Part shown: positions 26,133 to 39,630 of the stretch, one piece after another
Layout of the letters: every line of letters begins with the position of its first letter
How positions within the stretch are numbered: position 1 is the stretch's first letter
Assembly: GCF_937616625.2 (NCBI RefSeq)
Contig: NC_065572.1
Location: 55,353,653-55,417,652, forward strand
Origin: Mercurialis annua
Lineage: Eukaryota; Streptophyta; Magnoliopsida; Malpighiales; Euphorbiaceae
Length of the DNA: 64,000 bases
Reading direction: 5' to 3'
The notes under the pieces: model-generated
What the model was told of the DNA's origin: nothing
Database searches by the model: none
The model's input: only the letters and a program-made list of their open reading frames with translations
Made by a program: the position numbers and the translations under genes

Positions 26133-29012
26133 AGGAATAAAAAAAATGAAAGATAAGAAGAATGAGAGGCGGTGTGAAGTGGTGAAGAAGTAATAGAAAA
26201 AGGGCTATTTTAATCCCTAAACTTTTACTTCAATTAGTTTTCAATTATTAACTAATTAAGTATTATTCGTTAGTCCAATTTAAAATAAAATACTTTATAA
26301 GTCCCGAGCGAATAATTTTGGTGTCATTATTCTCGAAATAATTTGACGAAGCTATCGTCAAAGTTTCATAGAATTTGGACGTAGAAAGTTTAATCAAGTA
26401 GGACTGATTTGGATCTAATAAATCTTCTGGGATTTATTAAAGATAAAATATAAGTCGGATGAGAATAAAAATTATATTTTTATTCTTATTATATTTTATT
26501 AGATTTTTGAGTAAATTTTTACGAAATGCGAAAGTCGTTTCCGTTCGAGCTACGGACGACTATTTAAGAATTTGAGTTAAAGTGATCTATTAACCGAGGG
26601 ACTAAGCTGCCAATTCACCAAACCTATATATAAGAAACCCTTTGAATTGAAATGAACAGGTTGCTCATTTCATTCATTCTCAGAAAGAGAATGCAGGTGC
26701 TTCTTCTCTGAAGCTACGGATGATTAGGGTTACGACCCAAATTGATAATTTCTCAATTCTAACTCCGTTTCTTCGACAATTATTCAAGTAATCGAGGTAT
26801 TAATCCCGTATTAAACGTTTATTTTAATATATTTCGATATATTTCGAATATATATTCGTTTATAAACGATTACCGTATCGAATCGAACGTATACCTATTA
26901 TTTTTACGTTTCGAATGTGAATTTGGATAGATAGGATTTTGTATACGTGTTAGGAGCGGAAAAACGAGGTTAAAAGCACGTCGGAATGGCCCGGGGATCG
27001 ATTTCCCCGGGGCTGGTCTGCTGTGCGCCCGCACAGCAGTGGTTGTGCGAACGCACAGCTAGTCAGCTGTGCGAACGCACAGCCAGTCACGTGCGGACGC
27101 ACAGTGACTTAGCGGGACGTGTGCGTAGGGACTTTTCCAGACTTTTTCGGCGGACTTTCGAGGGGCGATTCTGAAATGTTTTTTCCTAGTAACTCGATGT
27201 GTTGTCTGACCGAAACTAAAATATTTTAAATAAATATTTTTAAACCTAAGTCAAAGACTTTTAAAATGAGATTTTAAAAGTAAAGTTAAACGTTTAAAAA
27301 GGACTTTAAAAGAGTTAAAGTCGACGTTTAACCAGTTTAAAAGATTTAGCAAATGATGTTGCTAAACAATTAGTATACGACTGTGAATTGTATTAGCAAT
27401 CAAGTCGATACTAGTAAATAATTTTAATTAGGTATTGCTATACCTAAAACGACTTCTGGAGAGAAGTCAAAACGTTTTCTCGAGGTGAAAACGTTCTATA
27501 TGGTTTTTAAAAATAAAAAGACCATAAGTGTTATATGTTATATGTTTGTGTGATTTGTCTGGACCTAGGTTTCAGGACCTAGATGTTTATACCAGAAATA
27601 GATATTGATGTGTTGTCTTGTGTATTTTGTATGTTTGATCCGACTAGCTGTCCAGCAGTCAGACCAGGACTCCAGGGAGTCTGTCACACATACGGCGGTG
27701 CTAAGTAGTAACTTAGCAGTACTGTGAGTTTACGTGTTTACTTTTGAATATCAGTATTCAATTATTTTAAATCCATAAATCGCAGTAGTATAAATTTAGC
27801 CAAGAAAGGTCCATTGGAACGAGCTACCTATTGGGCAGCAATAGGGTTGCGTGATCACCAACACTGATTTCTAGATGTACTTCTGTCGAGGTATAGAGGT
27901 ATGTCTGTCGTGTAAGTCATTGGGAAAGTAGATGCCCTGACTTCACGGGTAAACCCTGAGACGACAGTAATACATTTACGGTCGCGGGTAAAACCGCGAT
28001 GGCAGTTTCATGATTACGGTCCAGGTACCAGAGATACAGAATTAGATGGCAGTGACTCGGGTCACGGTCTTTATTCTGTTGTCTATAAGCTCGTGATAAG
28101 AGTGTGTCTGTAAGGAAAATTGTGGACTAGGGTTTCATATGGATCAACGTATTGGTAATATTTTATATGTATAACTGTTTTATATATATTATGCGATTTT
28201 GGTATTTATCTGTAAACTGTTTACTCACTCAGAAATATTTATATTTCTGACCCTGTTGTTGTTTCCCATTTTTCAGGAAACGAGATTTGAGGTCAGTCGA
28301 GCTTCCACATCCCTTCTTTAGGAAAGCTCTTCTTTGGTAATGTACATAGGATTTTGTACTCTTAGTATGCTGCAATAGTATAAGTGTAATGTGCCAGCAG
28401 TCGTGCCACTAGTCCTTTGTTAGATACTCTGATAGGATCTAGTGCATGTGTATACCTTCTGGGTGGCTGCTTAGTGGCATATTATATCTAGTTACCGAGT
28501 CGGCCTCGTGTGTTTTTGTGAGGGTCAAAAACAATAATTTTTTATACGCCGGCTATGTGTAACCGGTCCGCTGTGTATTTTAATGTGTTTAATACCACCG
28601 TTGCGAGACGCAAAGGTGTCCGCATTATTTTATTAAACATATTAACGGTGGCGTGTGGTTGGGAACAGGGCTGCCTGTGTGTTAAGGCAAGCGAAATATA
28701 AGTCCCTTGTTTCCATTAATCACCATGCCAGGTTTTCAGAAGAAAGCGAGGGTTGAGATAACGAGGTTATCCAACCAGTACTTCTGAAAACCAGATTTCG
28801 CTCGTATATATAATTTCAGAAATGTGTTTACGTTAAACGGGAAAAGTTTTAATTGTGTTTTCTGAAAACGGATCGTACGCGAGGTACGTTCCAGTAACAA
28901 TATTTGCGAAAAATTTCTAGAGATTCTAGGCTTGCTACGGGTTTCGGAACAACCATTCCCATTCCCTAGCGCCGGTCGTGACTTGGATTAGGGTGGAATT
29001 CGGGTCGTGACA
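25713..29012 (+). repeat. 5' LTR of the LARD-like element
   Basis: 3,300 bases, TG...CA. It carries a long TA tract (26050-26126), a palindrome array at about 27019-27110, and a candidate TATA box CCTATATATAAGAAACC near 26623. The short reading frame starting at 26986 is an artefact of the palindromes. Confidence 0.93.
27019..27110. repeat. TGTGCG/CGCACA palindrome array in LTR
   Basis: Four adjacent palindromes with the shared arm TGTGCG..CGCACA and differing two-base centres (CC, AA, AA, and GA in the last, which has a shorter arm). The first extends to CTGCTGTGCG and its complement. The same array is at about 34714-34805 in the 3' LTR, and a related one is in the neighbouring solo LTR at 37573-37650. 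It lies downstream of the likely TATA box, so it would be transcribed. Confidence 0.9.
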
Positions 29013-32000
29013 AACTTGGTATCAGAGCAACGTTTTAAGTACTCGACTATCCAAAGTACTGTTGTTGATACTGATAAGTAAGTTGTGTTAGGATTGGTAA
29101 GGATTCTTAGTAGACTATTGCAGCAACATAGGATTCGAGTCTTGTCTTGATCAGTTTTCAGTTGTTGAAAACATTCAGCTATAAGTAGCAATCCGTATAC
29201 TTGTGTTGTGTATATGTGATGTTTGATCAGGAACATATGAAATGTTCTTGTGTTTGAAACACGATGCTAATGAGGAAACATGTGAGATGTTTCTGTGTTC
29301 GAGACGCGCTATTAGAGTAATACGCAATGGTCAGATCAATTGACCAGTATTCAAAGAAGATGATTCTGTTCGAATACAAAACGAGGCGAAGATTCCAAAA
29401 GAATCGTTTGTTCGAGAAATTAGTTAGATTTTCTCTGAACTATATGTGTGATTGCTATGTGTTTTATTTTATATGTGTTTATAAGGTGTTATCTGTTATA
29501 TGAAAACGTGTTTTTCTATAACTGTTATATCGGCTACTTGCGTTATGGCCACATGTGTTTCAGCATGTCTGGGCCTAGTCGAGCTCAGCCGCATGTCGTG
29601 CCTGATTGACATGGTTTGCCTAGTCAACAAATTATGCCTGATAATCCATTAGAGGCTGAAGATTTTACTTCAGTTGATAAGATGGATACAGACGATGATG
29701 CTATTGAATTAGAGGATGTGGAGAGATCAATGGGAGACATAGATGTTATTGACGACAGTATTGATTCACTGTCTGAATCTACTGTTGTATCAGCCTATAT
29801 AGAGTTTAGGCTGGGGGAAGGATTTAGAAAAGATAAACAATCTAAGGATAGTTTAACAAAGGATGAGTCATTCCCCAGGTCAAAGGTGGGAGAATGTGTA
29901 TGCTAATGAGGAGCAAGAGGAACAAAGTTTGAATAGATTGAGACGCTATGTGAGAATGTTCACGAGGAAGGTAAAGGAAAACTTATACGCCGATGCGGAC
30001 GAGGAAAAGATCTGATGATTCGAGAGGCACTACCGCCTCGACAATCATCATCAGGTATCGTTTAGATATGTGTCTTACGTTTAAGTAAGTACGTTTGTGT
30101 GTTTTAGTAGGAGATACTAAAACTAGAAAACATAAAGTACAGAGATAGAAAATATCCTTAAACAAGAACACACATACTAATGAACAATAACTGTTAATGA
30201 ACAGCCTGATGATGAATAATAACATAAAAGATAAATATTAAATAAAGAACTATAAATCCTAATGTGAGGATTAGGAAAACCTTGAAATGGCACATAGAAG
30301 TAGTTTGAAAGAAACTTGTTAAAGTTTTGTTTTACAGTTGAACGTATAATTGTGCTCAGATGCATTAAAGATGCATGTTGCGAAAATCACTATAGAAGAA
30401 GCATACCTGAATTTTATATATATTATATATATATAAAATGATTTTGATTAGGGCATGCATCATATATCTTGATATATCAGTATATCAAAGAAAAGTGAAT
30501 TAAGATAGCAACTCTTTGGGGATGAGAGATGTCATCACCCTGAAGCACAATTGTATGAAAAAGGTTTTGAACCGTGAATTTAAGAATTCAGAATTTGTTT
30601 TCAAAATGAGATTTAAAGAAAGGCTTGCAAGCAAAACAAATTGAATTGAAATTGTTAAGCGTCAGTGTACGCGAGACAAAAATGTATTTGTTCAAACAAA
30701 AACTCCGTGATAATGACAAGGTAGATGGGAAAAGGAAATAGAGAATAACTATTTTTATTACAAGAATGAATAATAAAGACCTAAATTTTAATGTTTCATT
30801 CCGAGACATTAGAGATTAATGAAAGTACGGGAAGAGTAGAGTGAGTAAGAATTTATATTCTTACTCAAGAATAGACAGATGTAAGTCTAGTAATGGACTT
30901 TTATAGTAAATAAAAGTTCAAGAGTAGATAATAGAAGATTGTCACGATTAAGATAAGAGAGTAGGATCTAATTAAACACAACTCGGCTTGTTTGACTTCA
31001 AGTAGCTATATGTGAACAAGTCATATTCACGTGTTTAATTAAACGGATTGGAGATTAGTCTTACAGACAGAGCAGATGTCAGTAATGGACATATCTCTTA
31101 AATCCATACGAGTGGTTAGATAAAACCAAAATACATAAGTCTGAGAGGAGTAAACCTCAGCACTTAAATGATAAATAATAATGAAACGTCTAAGAGAAAG
31201 ATTATGAAAGGAAGTATGAGTATTCTCAGAACCGAGTAGGTACACTACTAGTTCTGATATGAATAAAGAGGATCAATGAATATGTGAACGACTAACGGAG
31301 ATGTTAAGTCGTGTTAACAGATTTTCTTTAAGAAAATGATTAATACACCAAATAATGACTAAATAATATACTTAAAAAGTATATTAAACCCTGAACTAAC
31401 ATTAGATGAAAACGTTACCAAGGTGTAACGAAGATGGAGATAGTGAATTGGACAAGTGAGTTTCAGATATTGTCTGGAAACTAGCAGGGTACATTAAAAC
31501 CCTAATAACTTGTGATCGAACCGTTAGATCGGTTTGATATTGGGATATGATATTCCCAAGACGGTTATCTAAGTTTTAACCGTTTCGATCATCGAACGGA
31601 GAGGTAGGAGATGCTCGATGATGGAGATGTTGTCGTGGAACTTGCGTGAAATTTTGGCGGTAAGCCAAAAGTGCAAGTGACAACGATAAGAAGTATAAAC
31701 TTTAATTAACTTGGAATTATCAACATAAGCTCCAGATATGTATATAAATGAATTTGAAAGCTGTAATGAGACAGTAATTTCAAAGGATGAAAATTCCGAG
31801 AATCGAGCCTTATGACTGTGAGGTCTTGGCTGGCTGGTAACGGAATATACATGTAATGTACATGTATTTTCAATGTAGGGCCAGAAATATGTATAGTATG
31901 GCCGACCAAAAGTAGAAAAATGTTAATAAACATTTTGTTTTCAAAGTGAAATGTTTGAAAACGGAGCTAAAGTTGATAGTTAGTTAATTAAATGCGATAG

Positions 32001-33462
32001 TAACAGCTATAGTACAGTTATAATAACTGTTAGCTGTGAACAAGGAGAATATGTATGTGGAAAGAGGCTAAGAAGTCTAATTAACCTTGGAAATACCGAA
32101 AACTAATGGCGGAAGTATAGTTTTACGGTGACTGTGAACGAGTTAGGAAAGTGTTTCATGGGAGATGATTAGGTTATAACCTACACTTACACCCATACAA
32201 CCACATCATTAGTGAGAAAAGAGATCAGTTATTCAATCTGTAACAAGAAGTTACTATAGATTGATAAGGGGAAACAGACATTCTATACAAGATATAGAGT
32301 TCATAATGAAATGTAAAGGATGAGAAGTCTGTTTATGGAACAGGAGTTCAAACAGATGAAGAGGGTAAGGTTAGAGATTAAAATACTTAACCAACATTAC
32401 CCTAAAGTGATTAAAAGATACGAAAAATTTATAATAAGATTAAAAATTTTAGTTACAAAAAGGTACAATAAAATTTAAAACCAATAATAAACAGTGAACT
32501 AGAAAGTTCAAAGAGCAAAAGAAAAGTGAATTCAAAGGTGATATCATAAAACTTGGTAATAAGTTGATATCACAGAAGTGAGTTCAAAGTTTGTACTGTC
32601 TGTAAAGAAGTACAACGAAAAAGAAAAGTAATAAGATGTATAAAAAAAATACAAGCTTGGCTAGTAGCCAACTTCAAGGACGATTTCGGAAACCGAAAAG
32701 AGGTCAGATTAAGTTCGACTCTTCACGAAAGTTGTAGATTGGATGTCAAAATATGGAAATTTGAAATAATATTTAGAAAAAGACTGGTTTAAATGCTTGG
32801 TTCATTGGCTTCAATAACAGCCATGGCATCAGTTTTGCAGTCGTTCAAAAATTAGCTCAAAAAGGCAACTTTGAGGTCAATTTCCGATACCTTCGAGAAA
32901 GAATCTTAACTCAAAGTCTAAACGGAAGTTGTAGAACGCATTGCCGACTATGAGAATAACTAATTTATTTGGTAAACGGACGCTTCGGGATAAGCGATCC
33001 GGGTAGTCAAAGAAAGCTCAAAGAGAAGTAACATAAGGAAATAACCCGAGAAAATGAATACCAAGATTTCTTATAACAGAAGTCGAGGTTATAGGTTGAG
33101 AACATATAAATGAAAGTACAGTGGGATGAGATATAAAGTTATTGAGAGTTATAAGATGCAATTAGAGGAGAACTGCAAGATGCTAATATAAGCATATACT
33201 ATTAAAGGAAAGTATACGGTCTAAAAGGACCAGTATAGCAGAAGTAGAAAAATTGATGGACGAAAGGTAGTAAGTTGACAATAGTGCACAGCTGTGAAAT
33301 TGTGCCATAGACGACATCAACTGTGCCAAGCCACAGATGATGGCAGTAGTGCTTATGCTCTGAAAAGCATATAACAAGAAATAGAAAAAGTATTGTTGCC
33401 TGTATAAGTAAAAGAAAAAGTGTATGTAAATTCGAGGACGAATTTATATAAGGGGAAGAGAA
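29013..33462 (+). other. LARD interior, no gag-pol
   Basis: Primer site at 29013-29028 and purine tract at about 33450-33462. One frame opens at ATG 29565, meets a stop after 14 codons, then runs open from 29616 to 29906. It encodes an acidic stretch (TDDDAIELEDVE) with no recognisable domain and may be a gag-start remnant. The rest is stop-rich and purine-biased; no protease, reverse transcriptase, RNase H or integrase motif seen. Confidence 0.75.
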
Positions 33463-36400
33463 TGTAATACCCCGTATTCTTATAAGCCACGTGTAAGGAT
33501 TTTATTAGCCGGGAATATGTAAATTAAATTTAAGCGTAAGTTTAATTTATAAGTATCCCTAAAAGTATATCGTAACAATAGAAGTTTAAAATTTAAATCG
33601 GGATTAAATTTAAAAAAAAAGATATGAACGGGATTAATAGAACAGAAAATACGACTGGAGTCGTAAGATAAAAATATATTGATAATTAATATATCAATAT
33701 ACCACTCTTATCGGAGAGTTTAATATTTCGGATAAAACCCCGAAATTAAAATGTCGAAACTCGGAAGTCTCGACGAGTTATTAACGAATATAAGTTAAAA
33801 TATATATATATATATATATAATATTAAAGGAATAAAAAAAATGAAAGATAAGAAGAATGAGAGGCGGTGTGAAGTGGTGAAGAAGTAATAGAAAAAGGGC
33901 TATTTTAATCCCTAAACTTTTACTTCAATTAGTTTTCAATTATTAACTAATTAAGTATTATTCGTTAGTCCAATTTAAAATAAAATACTTTATAAGTCCC
34001 GAGCGAATAATTTTGGTGTCATTATTCTCGAAATAATTTGACGAAGCTATCGTCAAAGTTTCATAGAATTTGGACGTAGAAAGTTTAATCAAGTAGGACT
34101 GATTTGGACCTAATAAATCTTCTGGGATTTATTAAAGATAAAATATAAGTCGGATGAGAATAAAAATTATATTTTTATTCTTATTATATTTTATTAGATT
34201 TTTGAGTAAATTTTTACGAAATGCGAAAGTCGTTTCCGTTCGAGCTACGGACGACTATTTAAGAATTTGAGTTAAAGTGATCTATTAACCGAGGGACTAA
34301 GCTGCCAATTCACCAAACCTATATATAAGAAACCCTTTGAATTGAAATGAACAGGTTGCTCATTTCATTCATTCTCAGAAAGAGAATGCAGGTGCTTCTT
34401 CTCTGAAGCTACGGATGATTAGGGTTACGACCCAAATTGATAATTTCTCAATTCTAACTCCGTTTCTTCGACAATTATTCAAGTAATCGAGGTATTAATC
34501 CCGTATTAAACGTTTATTTTAATATATTTCGATATATTTCGAATATATATTCGTTTATAAACGATTACCGTATCGAATCGAACGTATACCTATTATTTTT
34601 ACGTTTCGAATGTGAATTTGGATAGATAGGATTTTGTATACGTGTTAGGAGCGGAAAAACGAGGTTAAAAGCACGTCGGAATGGCCCGGGGATCGATTTC
34701 CCCGGGGCTGGTCTGCTGTGCGCCCGCACAGCAGTGGTTGTGCGAACGCACAGCTAGTCAGCTGTGCGAACGCACAGCCAGTCACGTGCGGACGCACAGT
34801 GACTTAGCGGGACGTGTGCGTAGGGACTTTTCCAGACTTTTTCGGCGGACTTTCGAGGGGCGATTCTGAAATGTTTTTGCCTAGTAACTCGATGTGTTGT
34901 CTGACCGAAACTAAAATATTTTAAATAAATATTTTTAAACCTAAGTCAAAGACTTTTAAAATGAGATTTTAAAAGTAAAGTTAAACGTTTAAAAAGGACT
35001 TTAAAAGAGTTAAAGTCGACGTTTAACCAGTTTAAAAGATTTAGCAAATGATGTTGCTAAACAATTAGTATACGACTGTGAATTGTATTAGCAATCAAGT
35101 CGATACTAGTAAATAATTTTAATTAGGTATTGCTATACCTAAAACGACTTCTGGAGAGAAGTCAAAACGTTTTCTCGAGGTGAAAACGTTCTATATGGTT
35201 TTTAAAAATAAAAAGACCATAAGTGTTATATGTTATATGTTTGTGTGATTTGTCTGGACCTAGGTTTCAGGACCTAGATGTTTATACCAGAAATAGATAT
35301 TGATGTGTTGTCTTGTGTATTTTGTATGTTTGATCCGACTAGCTGTCCAGCAGTCAGACCAGGACTCCAGGGAGTCTGTCACACATACGGCGGTGCTAAG
35401 TAGTAACTTAGCAGTACTGTGAGTTTACGTGTTTACTTTTGAATATCAGTATTCAATTATTTTAAATCCATAAATCGCAGTAGTATAAATTTAGCCAAGA
35501 AAGGTCCATTGGAACGAGCTACCTATTGGGCAGCAATAGGGTTGCGTGATCACCAACACTGATTTCTAGATGTACTTCTGTCGAGGTATAGAGGTATGTC
35601 TGTCGTGTAAGTCATTGGGAAAGTAGATGCCCTGACTTCACGGGTAAACCCTGAGACGACAGTAATACATTTACGGTCGCGGGTAAAACCGCGATGGCAG
35701 TTTCATGATTACGGTCCAGGTACCAGAGATACAGAATTAGATGGCAGTGACTCGGGTCACGGTCTTTATTCTGTTGTCTATAAGCTCGTGATAAGAGTGT
35801 GTCTGTAAGGAAAATTGTGGACTAGGGTTTCATATGGATCAACGTATTGGTAATATTTTATATGTATAACTGTTTTATATATATTATGCGATTTTGGTAT
35901 TTATCTGTAAACTGTTTACTCACTCAGAAATATTTATATTTCTGACCCTGTTGTTGTTTCCCATTTTTCAGGAAACGAGATTTGAGGTCAGTCGAGCTTC
36001 CACATCCCTTCTTTAGGAAAGCTCTTCTTTGGTAATGTACATAGGATTTTGTACTCTTAGTATGCTGCAATAGTATAAGTGTAATGTGCCAGCAGTCGTG
36101 CCACTAGTCCTTTGTTAGATACTCTGATAGGATCTAGTGCATGTGTATACCTTCTGGGTGGCTGCTTAGTGGCATATTATATCTAGTTACCGAGTCGGCC
36201 TCGTGTGTTTTTGTGAGGGTCAAAAACAATAATTTTTTATACGCCGGCTATGTGTAACCGGTCCGCTGTGTATTTTAATGTGTTTAATACCACCGTTGCG
36301 AGACGCAAAGGTGTCCGCATTATTTTATTAAACATATTAACGGTGGCGTGTGGTTGGGAACAGGGCTGCCTGTGTGTTAAGGCAAGCGAAATATAAGTCC

Positions 36401-36707
36401 CTTGTTTCCATTAATCACCATGCCAGGTTTTCAGAAGAAAGCGAGGGTTGAGATAACGAGGTTATCCAACCAGTACTTCTGAAAACCAGATTTCGCTCGT
36501 ATATATAATTTCAGAAATGTGTTTACGTTAAACGGGAAAAGTTTTAATTGTGTTTTCTGAAAACGGATCGTACGCGAGGTACGTTCCAGTAACAATATTT
36601 GCGAAAAATTTCTAGAGATTCTAGGCTTGCTACGGGTTTCGGAACAACCATTCCCATTCCCTAGCGCCGGTCGTGACTTGGATTAGGGTGGAATTCGGGT
36701 CGTGACA
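33463..36707 (+). repeat. 3' LTR of the LARD-like element
   Basis: 3,245 bases, nearly identical to the 5' LTR. Differences seen: C25885/T33634, T26414/C34109, T to G near 27184/34879, one A fewer in an A run, and a TA tract of about 22 instead of about 77 bases. Together the last two explain the whole 55-base length difference. Confidence 0.93.
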
Positions 36708-36732
36708 GAGAGTCATCCTTATTTTGGTTGGG

Positions 36733-38320
36733 TGTAATACCCCAAAAAATTTAATTATCTAACTGAACCACGTGTCCAAAATTGAGTTGCCGGAGTGGCA
36801 ATAACGGAAAGATTTTCGAGAAATCAAGGTAAATAAAATTTTAGTAGGTTGGTTTCGGAAAGATTATTGTGAGGAATTTAATATTATATTTCAGTTCTAA
36901 AGTTGAAATTCGAATTAAAAAGATAAAATGTCAAGAAAAGTCACAAAATAAAGTTCATAAAATGGCAACTTAACCAGTTATGTCTCAAGAATGAAAATTA
37001 TAAGTTTTTGACGGAAAAACATAAATTCTCGGGTCGTATTATTTATTGGATATAAATAATACGTATACGATATGATTAAAGAATTAATTGATTTAGTTAT
37101 GGACTAAATTGAACAAAAGAAAAGTTTAAAGGACAATTTGTAACAAATAAGGAAAACAAGGATTAACGAAATATTTTAACCATGTTATATATATAAATCA
37201 ATTCAAAGAAGAAATCAGAGGAAGAAAGAAAAATCCAGAAACCATTGCTTCACTTCGACGATCAACTTCGTCAAGTCGTCGTTTCGCTGTTCGGAGTCCG
37301 TTTTGAACGATTCTCGCGCCGATCTCTTCGGAATTCCGTCCTCTATCAATCCTAATCTTCGATTCAAGGTAAAATTTCGAGCTTTGGTGTTGAAATTGGA
37401 TTGTAATGGCTGTTTTGTATTTAGTAAAGTAGGGATTTTTATTTTTTGACGAAACTAGCTCGATCTTACGTTTTTGGGCGAAACGAAATGACGAGTTTTA
37501 TTTAGTAGGATGTTGCTAGTGTGTTGAGGTGGTCGGAGAGGTGCAGAACGGCCCGGGAAAAGTCCCCCAGAGCTGTGCGAACGCACAGCCGAAGCTGTGC
37601 GAACGCACAGCATGTGCAGACGCACAGTACCTCCTGTGCGCCCGCACAGTCGATTTGGAGGACCTAAGTGGACTTTTGACCTATTTGACCTAAATTCTGA
37701 TATTTTCAAATATTTGACTCTAAAGACGAATTAAGGACCCCGAGAATCATAAATCTCGAGATAAGCTCGACGTTTTCGATAGTTAATGATAACGCAAAAC
37801 GTTAAGAAAGTTATATGATTCTCGAGTACGAGGAGCGGTATTCGCTAAGTCGTAAATACGAATAAGGGTTATCGTATACATGAATAATAATAGGAATGAA
37901 ACCTAAAACCTAGCACTTTAATATATTATACGTATAAACACGAGATTCACGTCTAATTATTAAACGTTAATTATTATGTATCAGACGTGTCAGCGAGCAG
38001 TGAGGTCAGTAGACGTGGGCTAGCACGAGCATATCATCTTATCGACCACGTCATAGATTGGATAGCGCTCACAGTGAGTTGCACTTTACTTTCGTGTATT
38101 ATTTATTAAAGTTATTTGATATTATATCCCATATATATATACTAATTACTCGCATCGCATTATATATGATTGATTGAAATGATATATGCTTCTATTGAAT
38201 TTTATATACGAGAGACTAGTATGCGATCCGAAAAAACTAGCTACCTATTGGGTGTCAATAGACTGTGTGATCACCAGTAACGAGTCAGTCTAGAGTGTTT
38301 GACTATGAGAAATGATTTGA

Positions 38321-38361
<41 letters not shown>

Positions 38362-39195
38362 GCATGATATGATTATGAATATGAATTTCGAAGTTGGAAA
38401 TATGAATGCGATACGAGCGTGAACTCGGTTAAAGTAACCTGAGCCCCGTATCTAGTGGGTTGGACCCACACTTTGGGATTAAGAGATTGGTCGCGGCTGA
38501 CGTGGTTGAGTCAGAATAGCTCCCGGGTCGGACCATTTGGATCATTTTGATTTGGATATTAGTAAGTCACGTTAAGTTTCAGAATTTTAGTTTCGAACGG
38601 ATCAAATGCTTGGTTATATGTATTTTTGTACTAAAGTTTTATTTGATATGCGATGTTATGTTTTAATACTACCGTTAGTAATTTGCAAGTTCACTCAGTA
38701 TTTTCCCAAATACTGACCCCTCACTTTTGATGACTTTCAGGTGCTTAGTGTCTGAACCTAGCTAGAGGTCAATTTTTGAGATCCGAAAGTCAGCCGCACA
38801 TGTATAGTTCCTTCACTTCCGTAGCGCTGCAGTACTGGTCCTGTGTCGACAGAGTCGTAGTCTTGACAGCAGTTCATTTTGGGTTTTATGTTTTACTTGC
38901 TGTCTTTGTTTATATATTTTGTAGGCTACGTCCGAGATGTTTTGTTCACGGCACTAGATGCCGGTGATATTTTTTGATATACTAGTATATATATAATCCC
39001 GTGAGGCCAGTTTGTACGAGGTACAGCAACTAGAGCCCACGTGTGTATATATATATATATATGTTGCTTCCGTTCGTGTATGTAATGTATTATATTTGCG
39101 AAAAATTTATAGTGGTTTAAAGCTTGCTACGGGTTCCGGAGCTACCACTCTCGTTCCCTAGCGCCGGTCTCGGCTCAATATTTTGGGTTGTGACA
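36733..39195 (+). mobile_element. solo LTR (2.46 kb) of a gypsy-like element
   Basis: Starts TGTAATACCCCAAAAAA and ends GGGTTGTGACA, with the 5-base flanks TTGGG and TTGAG (4 of 5 match). No interior or second LTR, so it is a solo LTR from recombination. It contains a palindrome array (37573-37650), a (TA)n stretch near 38320-38360 and another near 39047-39062. It appears to have inserted a few bases inside the 5' LTR of the copia element, since TTGAGAAACATAAA follows directly. Confidence 0.8.
37573..37650. repeat. TGTGCG/CGCACA palindrome array in solo LTR
   Basis: Two copies of AGCTGTGCGAACGCACAGC, one imperfect TGTGCAGACGCACA and one CTGTGCGCCCGCACAG lie side by side. The motif matches the array in the LARD LTR, although the two LTRs are otherwise largely different. 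Confidence 0.88.
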
Positions 39196-39630
39196 TTGAG
39201 AAACATAAATATTATAAGATCTATAATGAAGAGACAAAACCTGGTGATATGCCACATCAACAAGTAAAGTTCAGCTGCAGTAAACACGTTTCCCATACTA
39301 CAACAGACAATGTTACATCAACAAGAAGCATGCTCAGCATGAGTTGCCTAATTTAAAGTTGATGACTCTATTAGTAACCCTAGTTAGATTCTATCAATAA
39401 GTTTACTAATTATTTTAATAGAATAGGTTTTTTGTCTAAGTAGTTGAGTTTCTTTCAAATGCTTAAACTATAAAAGCATGACAGTTATCAACTTCTCGTG
39501 TAATTTTGATTCTTAAACTTATTAAAGATAATTTTTCTTTCTCATGATGGAATGAGAGGATAGAGAAAAGCTTTAAATCTTCCACATTCTTCTTCTTTCT
39601 TGTAAACAAACTTTTTTTCTCCTACAACAA

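Larger units (their letters stand above)
25713..36707 (+). mobile_element. complete LARD-like LTR retrotransposon, very young
   Basis: Two LTRs (25713-29012 and 33463-36707) flank a 4,450-base interior, and the whole is bounded by the 5-base duplication GAGAG (25708-25712 and 36708-36712). The LTRs begin TGTAATACCCCG and end GGGTCGTGACA. The interior starts with AACTTGGTATCAGAGC (initiator-Met tRNA primer site) and ends with the purine tract AAGGGGAAGAGAA. Long LTRs and no pol fit a large retrotransposon derivative (LARD), which would depend on a related Ty3/gypsy element (the Tekay/Del type is my guess from the LTR ends). The LTRs differ by only a few substitutions plus TA-repeat length. Confidence 0.92.

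Noticed and set aside
26986..27174. 62-codon frame present in both LARD LTRs (also 34681-34869)
   Set aside because: It is the translation of the TGTGCG palindrome array; its identity in two places only reflects LTR identity.
29013..33462. Possible gag-pol in the LARD interior
   Set aside because: All six frames are stop-rich, and no protease, reverse transcriptase or integrase motif could be read.
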